33,585 bases of DNA from Verrucomicrobiota bacterium (GTDB taxonomy: Bacteria; Verrucomicrobiota; Verrucomicrobiia; Limisphaerales; SIBE01): positions 1-33,585 of the forward strand of contig JAIPJX010000043.1 of the NCBI GenBank assembly GCA_021733945.1. The letters are read 5' to 3'. A model generated the notes under the pieces. That model did no database searches. It was given only the letters and a program-made list of their open reading frames with translations, and was not told the origin of the DNA. Every line of letters starts with the position of its first letter. Position 1 is the stretch's first letter. Positions 10,510 through 17,015 of the stretch are shown here, piece after piece. A program made the position numbers and the translations under genes.

Positions 10510-10616
10510 GTCTGTCGCAGCGCGACAGACTCTACCATGGTTGGCGGCTCGCTCGGCCAGGGATCCATGGTGCACCGAAATCGTTCGCGGGTAGGGTTTG
10601 TCGCGCTGCGACAAAC
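10510..10616. repeat. REP-like hairpin pair, copy 4 (hairpin order reversed)
   Basis: Here the TCTGTCGCAGCGCGACAGA hairpin (10510-10530) comes first, then the linker with GGATCCATGGTGCACC, then the TTTGTCGCGCTGCGACAAA hairpin (10596-10616). This equals the junction between copies 1 and 2, so the whole locus is an alternating series of the two hairpin types. It ends 34 bp from the stop of the convergent gene at 10650 and could serve as its terminator. Confidence 0.85.
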
Positions 10617-10649
10617 CCACCGGGGACAGGGCACCATCGATTCGGAAGA

Positions 10650-11675
10650 CTAACCGCTGCTCGAAGCGCGCGCAATCCGGTCCCGCACTCCGTGCCATTC
10701 GGCGTCCGGCGGGACGGATTCAACCACGATCAACTCCGCACCAGCTGCGTCGCACTGATGGAGTTGAGCGTAGAAGGCCCGGGCGTAGGCCTCCGAGTCG
10801 TGGGGCAGGACGCAGACGTGGGCCAGCTTTCCGCCGGTCAGAATGATTCCGTGCGCGATCACATGGCAGGCGGAGAAAGCAATGCCCGTGGCCGCGACCT
10901 GACGCTCCAGATCTCCCGCATCCCGCCAGGTCCAGGCCACGAGCCTGGCTTTCGGGGCATAATGTTTGGACAGCTGCCCCGGGCTGCGCAACGGACCCGG
11001 TCCGGATCCCGACTGTCCCGAATGCAGGTCGATGTCTCCGGCCACCGCGATGAGGGATTCGAGCCTGATCATGCCGGGGCGAAGCACGCGGGCCGGCGTG
11101 ACGGTCAGGTCCAGCACGGTTGATTCAATGCCAACCTGAGACTGGCCGCCATCCACGATCAGGAGCGTTGGATCGTCCCACTGACCTCGGACATGCTCCG
11201 GGTGGGTGGGCGAGATCTGGTTGGAACGATTGGCACTGGGGGCGGCCAGAGGAAATCCGCACCGCCGAATCACCGCCTGAATAAACGGATGTAGGGGCCA
11301 CCGGATCCCGACCGTATCGCCCCCGGCGGTGACGATGGCCGGGATCCGTTCGGAACGGCGCAACACCAGGGTGAGCGGTCCCGGCCAGAACGCCTCGGCG
11401 AGTCGTTGAGCCTGGAGGGGCCAGTCCGCCACACAGGCACGGGCCATTTCCAGATCCGCCACATGCACAATCACCGGATTGGACGGCGGGCGACCCTTGA
11501 GGGCATAGATCCGGGCCACGGCAGCAGGATCAAACGCATTAGCAGCAAGGCCGTAGACGGTCTCGGTCGGGAGCGCCGCGACGTCCCCGGCCTTCAACCG
11601 TGCGCACACCGCTTCCACCGCAGCCTCGAAAGCGTCGCGGGTTTCGATCGATAAGATGTTGCCGGAATTGTCCAT
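10650..11675 (-). CDS. tsaC: L-threonylcarbamoyladenylate synthase (Sua5/YwlC/TsaC type)
   Basis: The 341-aa protein contains the YrdC domain (about residues 15-200) with ALPTETVYGLAANAFDP, IYALKGRPPSNPVIVHV, FWPGPLTLVLRR, GIRWPLHPFIQAVI, PLAAPSANRSNQISPT and GIESTVLDL, followed by the C-terminal Sua5 domain (SPGQLSKHYAPKARLV onward). It makes threonylcarbamoyl-AMP from threonine, bicarbonate and ATP, the first step of the universal t6A37 tRNA modification. The two-domain length fits Sua5/YwlC rather than short TsaC. The ATG at 11675 (MDNSGNILSIETRDAF) is chosen; another ATG at 11705 adds ten residues without conservation. It is divergent from trpD. Confidence 0.92.
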   Translation of the reverse strand: MDNSGNILSIETRDAFEAAVEAVCARLKAGDVAALPTETVYGLAANAFDPAAVARIYALKGRPPSNPVIVHVADLEMARACVADWPLQAQRLAEAFWPGPLTLVLRRSERIPAIVTAGGDTVGIRWPLHPFIQAVIRRCGFPLAAPSANRSNQISPTHPEHVRGQWDDPTLLIVDGGQSQVGIESTVLDLTVTPARVLRPGMIRLESLIAVAGDIDLHSGQSGSGPGPLRSPGQLSKHYAPKARLVAWTWRDAGDLERQVAATGIAFSACHVIAHGIILTGGKLAHVCVLPHDSEAYARAFYAQLHQCDAAGAELIVVESVPPDAEWHGVRDRIARASSSG

Positions 11676-11819
11676 CGTTGTGCCGGGATCCCGCCCGGGT
11701 GTCATTGGTTGGATCGGGTTGGCCGCCTCCCCGGAAAACGTCCGGACTCTAGCCGCAGAGCAGGAGCCGTGTCAAAATCCAGCTTTGAACTTTTTGTTCC
11801 GCCAGCCTAGCCTGCGGTT

Positions 11820-12863
11820 GTGTTTGCTGAACTGATCACCCGCCTGTCCCATGGGACCGAACTGACCGGATCCGAAACGAGTCAGGCGGTCGAACTGCTG
11901 GTCCGCGAGGATATTCCCGTGGAATTGAAGTCCGATTTCCTTTCGGCGCTGGCGCGCAAGGGAGAAACCGTCCGGGAAATCGCCGCGTTTGCCCGCGAGC
12001 TTCGGGGCAAATCATTGGAACCGGAGCTCCACCCGGCGACCCGCGCCCGGGAGATCCTTGATGTGTGCGGCACCGGAGGGGATCACCAGAACACGTTCAA
12101 CATCTCGACAACCGTTGCCCTGGTTGCGGCTTCGGCCGGCATCCCGGTGGCCAAACACGGCAACCGGGCGGTTACCTCGAAGTCGGGCAGCGCGGATGTG
12201 CTTGAAGCGCTCGGCATCGCGACCAACCTGAAACCCGAGGAAGCCGCGGAATCGCTTCGGGCCCACGATTTCGCCTTTTTCTTTGCACCCTTGTATCATC
12301 CGGCCTTCAAACACATCGCCCCGGCGCGAAAGCTGTGCGCCTCCCGGGGACAACGGACGATCTTCAATTTTCTGGGGCCGCTCCTGAATCCGGCGCGACC
12401 CACGGCTCAGTTGATCGGTGTGCCTCTGGCCTCCCTTTGCGACCCGATTGCCCAGGTCCTGCAGTCGCTGGGTCTCCGGCGGGGCATGGTGGTGAGTGGC
12501 CGGTTCGGAGAGGGCTCGATCGACGAGCTGTCGACCCTCGGTGAGAACACGGTGGCGGAGTTTTACCACGACAAAGGGTTTTCGAGCTCCGTGCTTTCCC
12601 CGGAACATTTCGGGTTTTCCAAAGCTCAGCCGTCGGATCTGGAGGGTGGGGACAGCCAGCGCAACGCCGCCATCATCCGATCCATTCTCGACGGCTCGGA
12701 GCGCGGACCGATGCGGGACGCGGTGGTGTTCAATTCGGCGGCCGCCCTGATGGTCGCCGGTGCCTGCCCCTCGCTGACGGAAGGCATGGAGCTCGCAGGC
12801 GAGCTTCTGGACAAGGGCCTGGCAGCAGCCAAACTGGAAGCGCTTGCCGGGTTCAAGCCGTAA
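11820..12863 (+). CDS. trpD: Anthranilate phosphoribosyltransferase
   Basis: The 347-aa protein has the family's helical N-terminal domain, then DVCGTGGDHQNTFNISTT (PRPP-binding, about residues 81-98), AKHGNRAVTSKSGSADVLEALG (anthranilate and PRPP contacts) and RTIFNFLGPLLNPARP. It joins anthranilate to PRPP in the second step of tryptophan synthesis. The usual length is about 340 aa, so it is complete. The start is GTG at 11820; the preceding bases give no strong ribosome site. It stands alone: no other trp genes are near, which is common in this phylum where the pathway is scattered. It is convergent with the small gene at 12931. Confidence 0.95.
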   Translation: MFAELITRLSHGTELTGSETSQAVELLVREDIPVELKSDFLSALARKGETVREIAAFARELRGKSLEPELHPATRAREILDVCGTGGDHQNTFNISTTVALVAASAGIPVAKHGNRAVTSKSGSADVLEALGIATNLKPEEAAESLRAHDFAFFFAPLYHPAFKHIAPARKLCASRGQRTIFNFLGPLLNPARPTAQLIGVPLASLCDPIAQVLQSLGLRRGMVVSGRFGEGSIDELSTLGENTVAEFYHDKGFSSSVLSPEHFGFSKAQPSDLEGGDSQRNAAIIRSILDGSERGPMRDAVVFNSAAALMVAGACPSLTEGMELAGELLDKGLAAAKLEALAGFKP

Positions 12864-12930
12864 ACTCCCAGGACCAGGATCGGACATCGTCAACCACCGG
12901 CGCACCGATTCCGTGGGAGTGGGACCGCGT

Positions 12931-13485
12931 TCAATTCGCGAATTCGATGTCCGTGATCGCCGTTCGCACACGCCCGCCGGTCCAGCGTTCGGGCACATCC
13001 GTCACGCGCACTTCGAATTTTCGCTCCTTTTTCCCGCCCAACACGCTTTCACCCAGGATCGGAATGTTTTTGTCGAAGATAATGTCGGTTTCACCCATGA
13101 AATAGACCGTGACAGAGACGCTTTGGAGCGTCTGGTCGCCTGAGTTTTGCACCTGGCCACGGATGATCGCCACGTTTCCAAGGGATGGGTCCATCTGGGC
13201 CTGAACCCCCAACAGGAGCAGGGACTCGCGGATGTATCCCGTTTTATCAGGCGGTGGCGGCCGACTGGGAACCGAGGGCGGCGGAACCGGCGGGCCTGCG
13301 GGACTGGCCGACTCGGGGTCGGGGGCCATGGAAGGCAGCAGTTCACGCAATCGCTGATCCGCCTGGGAGGCGAACCGGGAAAGGGTCGAAGTGAGCTGAG
13401 CGCGGGTCTCCTCGCGGGCCAGGCCGAATCCGGCGGCGACGCCCAAGACAAAACCAAACAGGAACAAGAACCAGCGACTCTTCAT
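12931..13485 (-). CDS. Membrane-anchored protein with proline-rich linker and FxLYD-like domain
   Basis: The 184-aa protein begins with one hydrophobic helix (about residues 4-22), probably an anchor or uncleaved signal. A charged coiled segment follows, then a proline-rich linker (about 60-80: PVPPPSVPSRPPPPDKTG), and then a beta-sandwich of about 90 residues with VAIIRGQVQNSGDQTLQSVSV, the pattern of FxLYD-type domains found in extracytoplasmic proteins. The function is unknown. The gene is convergent with trpD and divergent from the HU-like gene. Confidence 0.75.
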   Translation of the reverse strand: MKSRWFLFLFGFVLGVAAGFGLAREETRAQLTSTLSRFASQADQRLRELLPSMAPDPESASPAGPPVPPPSVPSRPPPPDKTGYIRESLLLLGVQAQMDPSLGNVAIIRGQVQNSGDQTLQSVSVTVYFMGETDIIFDKNIPILGESVLGGKKERKFEVRVTDVPERWTGGRVRTAITDIEFAN

Positions 13486-13590
13486 GTGATCCCATTTGAT
13501 CTAACGGGATTCGGTTTTCAGCAAGTACAATTCCCGGAAGCCGCTCCTCCGGCAGAACACGACCTGCTCCTCCGCGCACTAGTTCTCTTG

Positions 13591-13596
13591 TATAAT
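13591..13596 (+). promoter_or_regulatory. Candidate -10 box for the HU-like gene
   Basis: A perfect TATAAT lies in an AT-rich island 84 bp before the ATG at 13680. The expected -35 position (around 13568) is only TCCTCC, so support rests on the -10 box and on the local drop in GC. Confidence 0.4.
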
Positions 13597-13679
13597 TTCA
13601 AAATCTCAGCTCTCTTAGGAACGGTCAGGCATTTACAAAACGCCTTTTCGAAACAAACAAACTCAAAAAAACCAGTTTT

Positions 13680-14009
13680 ATGGCAAAACAACCGAAAAGC
13701 TTAACCGCGAAATACAACAAGACTCAAATCCTCGATCATATCGCCGAGCAGACCGAACTCACGCGTAAACAAGTCGGTGCCGTTTTGGATGAGCTGGGCA
13801 ATGTCATCCAGGCCCATATCAACAAAAAGTCGGTCGGCGAATTTGTCCTCCCCGGCATTCTCAAGATTCAGACGATTCGCAAACCAGCCACCAAGGCTCG
13901 CAAGGGCATCAACCCGTTCACGAAGGAAGAGGTCATGTTCAAGGCAAAGCCGGCCTCCACGGCAGTGAAGGTGCGCCCTCTCAAAAAACTCAAGGAGATG
14001 GTCCTGTAA
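13680..14009 (+). CDS. HU/IHF family DNA-binding protein
   Basis: The 109-aa protein matches the histone-like fold: helices KTQILDHIAEQTELTRKQVGAVLDELG, then beta strands with EFVLPGILKIQTIRKPATKARKGINPFTKEE, which form the DNA-bending arm (the usual tip is GRNPxTGE; here it is KGINPFTKEE), then VKVRPLKKLKEMV. A basic N-terminal tail of about 15 residues and a longer C-terminus make it larger than classical HU (about 90 aa). It should bind and bend DNA as a nucleoid protein. The leader is A-rich without a Shine-Dalgarno site (CTCAAAAAAACCAGTTTT). A strong terminator follows. Confidence 0.93.
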   Translation: MAKQPKSLTAKYNKTQILDHIAEQTELTRKQVGAVLDELGNVIQAHINKKSVGEFVLPGILKIQTIRKPATKARKGINPFTKEEVMFKAKPASTAVKVRPLKKLKEMVL

Positions 14010-14033
14010 CATTCGGTGAAAGTGGGTTCTCGG

Positions 14034-14061
14034 GCTGCCCCTTGCGGGGGGCAGCTTCTTT
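14034..14061 (+). terminator. Rho-independent terminator of the HU-like gene
   Basis: GCTGCCCC (14034-14041) pairs perfectly with GGGGCAGC (14048-14055) across a six-base loop and is followed by TTCTTT. It lies 25 bp after the HU-like stop codon, just before the convergent gene end at 14067. Confidence 0.85.
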
Positions 14062-14066
14062 GCTAA

Positions 14067-14876
14067 TCAGACACGCTCCGACTGTGAAATACGAGGCTCA
14101 ATTGGTGTAAGGGGGCTTCCAGGAATTCCATGCCCACGCGTGGGGCGTTTCTCATTGTCACACGGAACCCGCGGGGGCTCACAACTCGGAGTGGAAGTGA
14201 TCCCGCTGGGATTATTGGCTGCGGAGTTGGAAGAATCCGGCGGCGGCGGACGCCGGTATGTCCAGCTGGTCGAGTAGACGTCAGTGGGTCGTCGCGCATC
14301 CCAGGCACTGAGCTTGATCCTGTTGCCGATGGTTTCGAACTGGAGGACAACTTCGCTGTCAACCGGCTTCAAAGGAGTTTTCACCGAGTGCCGCGCACCG
14401 CCGAAGCTGCTCACGGAGATTTCACCGTCGGGAAACATATTTCCCACGTAAGCACCCCCGTCCCCGGATCCATCTTGGGCTCGTGTGTAGATCCCGACAA
14501 AAGAGTTGGGGTTGCCCAGCTTGATCACGGCCTGAATCGAGGTGTCCTTGACCATGATGCGACGGCCATCTTTCCAGACTTCATTCAGTCCCAGGGCAAG
14601 CTCGGGACCGAGCGGAATAGGGTCTGAGAGGATCAGGTGGCCGTCTTGAGTGGCCATCGTGATTTGCCAGGAGTTCTTCCAGGTCACCGGATTATCGTCC
14701 TCGATGGATCCGTCGAAGTTGTCCGCAAAGGATGCATATGGAAAAAACAGTGTGGGAGCCCAGTTTGCATTCGCGATTCGGGGAACCAGGAACACTCCCA
14801 GCGTGAGGATGAATGCGAGCGCTGTAAAACGTCCGTCGATCCGAACCATGGTTTTCGGTGTGATGGTGGTTTTCAT
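14067..14876 (-). CDS. Secreted protein with concanavalin/DUF1080-like fold, proline-rich tail
   Basis: From the ATG at 14876 (MKTTITPKTMVRIDGRF) the frame gives 269 aa with a clear signal peptide (hydrophobic FTALAFILTLGVFLVP, ending near ANA-NW). The mature part starts SFADNFDG, continues with WQITMATQDGHLILSDP and ends with IGNRIKLSAWDARRP; this resembles jelly-roll domains of the LamG/DUF1080 kind that bind carbohydrate. The last 60 residues (RRPPPPDSSNSAANNPSG onward) are low-complexity, without hydrophobic pattern, and may be a shifted frame. An AGAGAG precedes the start. A 38-nt element shared with the kinase gene lies 90 bp upstream, so it may belong to the ECF regulon. Confidence 0.7.
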   Translation of the reverse strand: MKTTITPKTMVRIDGRFTALAFILTLGVFLVPRIANANWAPTLFFPYASFADNFDGSIEDDNPVTWKNSWQITMATQDGHLILSDPIPLGPELALGLNEVWKDGRRIMVKDTSIQAVIKLGNPNSFVGIYTRAQDGSGDGGAYVGNMFPDGEISVSSFGGARHSVKTPLKPVDSEVVLQFETIGNRIKLSAWDARRPTDVYSTSWTYRRPPPPDSSNSAANNPSGITSTPSCEPPRVPCDNEKRPTRGHGIPGSPLTPIEPRISQSERV

Positions 14877-14965
14877 ATGTCTTTTCTCTCTTGTGATTTG
14901 GTGCTTGGATGCTCGTCTCGAAACACCGGGCTTCGATCTCCCCAGGCGATGCTGGCAAATCATTC

Positions 14966-15003
14966 CATACCATCTGGCGACACTCGGAGGTCAGAACGGA
15001 CAT
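14966..15003 (-). promoter_or_regulatory. Candidate ECF-sigma promoter upstream of secreted protein gene
   Basis: Read leftwards, ATGTCCGTTCTG is followed, after 11 bases, by TCGCCAGAT. The same 38-nt block occurs without gaps (29 of 38 identical) at 19264-19301 in front of the kinase gene. Both conserved blocks sit about 20 bp apart, like -35 and -10 elements. The rest of 14877-15230 shows no gene. Confidence 0.55.
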
Positions 15004-15230
15004 TTATTTTAAGAGAAAGGGCCGAGGTTCCTTTCGGTCAATCGCCGGACTGTCTCGTCTTTTGGCGGACAAGCCGTGTTGGCTCTCAAAAGAAATTCCA
15101 GGTTAATCACCGGCCTGGCAGAGACGCTGTGCAGCGCGCTGTCTCTGTGGTCGAAATCCCCCCGATGAACTGTCGTTCCGCCCCTGATTCTCCCTCTCCA
15201 TGAACCGGAAGGAGCGAATGCCCTCGTGGC

Positions 15231-15270
15231 GCAGACTGGCAGTCTGCGATACGGCCGATTACCAATCGGC
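15231..15270. repeat. Twin-hairpin dispersed repeat, copy A
   Basis: Two perfect 17-bp hairpins, GCAGACTGGCAGTCTGC (15231-15247) and GCCGATTACCAATCGGC (15254-15270), are separated by GATACG. The same arrangement with the same spacing is at 25681-25720. This copy lies about 80 bp beyond the stop of the WD40 gene, in the gap 15004-15350, which otherwise holds no gene. Confidence 0.8.
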
Positions 15271-15350
15271 GCTGCGGGCTGCGGAGCTGCCGTGCACGGC
15301 GGTTTGTGTCAACTCGGCTGGCGTCTTCCCCGCCCTTGAACCGCGGAGTT

Positions 15351-17012
15351 TCAGGGCTGCCTGTCCTCCGCGTTGTTCTGCGCCTCTGCGGCGGTGATTT
15401 CCTCCCAGGACGGCGCGGCCCAAGCCTGCAGACCTTCGCCTGCAAGGATTCCGCCGGCATCCGGCTGCGGACCGCCGACAAGAATCACATCGCCATCGGC
15501 GGTCCAGTAACCACGCCCCGCGACGCCATCCAAGGTCAGCAGCTCCTGCCGCGTGCCCACGTCCCAGAGTCTGACCGTTTCTTTCGCGGCACCACTCGTC
15601 GAAATCATCCGCTGTCCATCGGGTGAAAAGGCGGAACTGTTGACGGCGCTCTTGTGCCCGTGAATGGAATCAACCAGGTCCCCGGTGGCGGCATCCCACA
15701 ACCGCACCTCGCCGCCGAGCGTATTACCAGCCACCAGCCGCCCATCCGGCGTCACCGCCAGCGTCCAGCATGGATACTTCCCCTTGAGGCGGCGGGGTGG
15801 CGGGTTCGGATGGTTTAAATCAAAGAACAGGGTATCGTTACCCGCCTGCAGGCTCATGAACAGCGCCCGCCCGCCCGCAGCAAAGGTTGCCGCGGTGATC
15901 CACTCATTGACGGAAACCACGATCTGACCGGTTTCGACGTTCCAAACACGTGCGCCCTGCGTTTTTCCGTCCAGGGTTCGGGCCGCCAAATGGTTTCCGT
16001 CCTCACTGAAGAACATGGAAACCACCTCACCGGCATTGCTCTTCAGCTCTATCCGCCGGCCCGGTGCGGTGAGCGTCGCGAGATAAACGGAGTTTGGGGA
16101 GGACGATTCGGTCCAGGCCAGGAGTTGGCTTGCGGGGTTGTAGGCGAACGCCCCCGGTCGCCGTCCGGGTTCCACCGTGATTTCTCCGAGGAGCACGAAG
16201 TCCGCGCCCTGCAGTTCGCGGACGAGAATCTGATTTGTTCCGTTCCAAGTGAACAGGAGATTGCTGGCGGAATAGTCCAGCACATGGGTGGAAGGGCCAA
16301 GCTCGGGCAGTGGCACAGGGGCGGAATTGCGTTTGAGATCAATGATTTGAGGCGAATGATCCTGCGGCAGCAACAACACGCGCGAATGGTCCAGCGGAAC
16401 GAATCGATCGTTGCCCGTTCCTTTCGGCAGTCGGATGTATCCGCTGGCGCGGTTCTGTTCGTCGGTATTCCAGAGCATGAGGTCGCCGTTCATGGCGGCA
16501 CTGGCGACCAGTCCCGCGCTCTGCGAGATCGCGACGTCAAAAACCGGGGCGTTGTGGCCGAACCGCACGCGAGTTTCGGTCCAGGTGTCCGTATCCCAGA
16601 TGCGAAGGGTTTGGTCGGCCGAGGCGGAGGTCAAGTGCCGCCCGTCTTCGGAAAATGCCAGTCCGCAGATCCGGGCATTGTGTCCTTCGAGTTGGCGCAG
16701 GAACCGGCCGGTCGAGGCCTCCCAGAGCCGGATGCTACGGTCACCATATCCCGATCCCGAAGCCAGAACACGCCCGTCCGGCGAGACCGCCAGGGTCCCC
16801 AACGCATCATCCGTTTGCAGTTCCGTCTGCCAAAGTTCGCGGTCCGACTCGAGATCGAGGCACTGGATGCGGTAGCCGTTGTTCGAAGGTTCGGAACGTG
16901 AAAGATAGAGGCGCTGGCCATCGGGAGACAACTGGGCGGCCCCAAGCCACCACGAAATGGGACAAACGGTAGGGTAGCGCTTTTGAATTTTGCCCGAGGA
17001 CACATGAACCAC
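15351..17012 (-). CDS. WD40-repeat protein, separated from the upstream kinase only by a TAG
   Basis: The 553-aa frame is almost entirely WD40 blades: LAVSPDGRVLASGSGYGDRSIRLWEASTG, LAFSEDGRHLTSASADQTLRIWDTDT, LAVTPDGRLVAGNTLGGEVRLWDAATG, AFSPDGQRMISTSG...VRLWDVGT. It has no signal or membrane segment. It starts with GTG immediately after the amber stop of the kinase gene and in the same frame, and blades 1-2 of the propeller lie before that stop. It is therefore best seen as the C-terminal half of one kinase-WD40 protein; the paralogue at 21487 has both parts in one frame. It could be made by read-through, by restart at the adjacent GTG, or not at all. Confidence 0.85.
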   Translation of the reverse strand: MVHVSSGKIQKRYPTVCPISWWLGAAQLSPDGQRLYLSRSEPSNNGYRIQCLDLESDRELWQTELQTDDALGTLAVSPDGRVLASGSGYGDRSIRLWEASTGRFLRQLEGHNARICGLAFSEDGRHLTSASADQTLRIWDTDTWTETRVRFGHNAPVFDVAISQSAGLVASAAMNGDLMLWNTDEQNRASGYIRLPKGTGNDRFVPLDHSRVLLLPQDHSPQIIDLKRNSAPVPLPELGPSTHVLDYSASNLLFTWNGTNQILVRELQGADFVLLGEITVEPGRRPGAFAYNPASQLLAWTESSSPNSVYLATLTAPGRRIELKSNAGEVVSMFFSEDGNHLAARTLDGKTQGARVWNVETGQIVVSVNEWITAATFAAGGRALFMSLQAGNDTLFFDLNHPNPPPRRLKGKYPCWTLAVTPDGRLVAGNTLGGEVRLWDAATGDLVDSIHGHKSAVNSSAFSPDGQRMISTSGAAKETVRLWDVGTRQELLTLDGVAGRGYWTADGDVILVGGPQPDAGGILAGEGLQAWAAPSWEEITAAEAQNNAEDRQP

Positions 17013-17015
17013 CTA
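17013..17015 (-). other. In-frame amber codon dividing the kinase-WD40 reading frame
   Basis: Read leftwards, the codons are GCT GTC TAG GTG GTT CAT GTG, with open, conserved WD40 coding on both sides. A single C-to-T change from CAG (Gln) would produce it (AVQVVHVSSGKI is a normal blade sequence). Confidence 0.9.

Noticed and set aside
17013-17015. TAG read as pyrrolysine
   Set aside because: No pyl genes are visible and kinase-WD40 proteins are not known to use it; a nonsense mutation or ordinary read-through is simpler.
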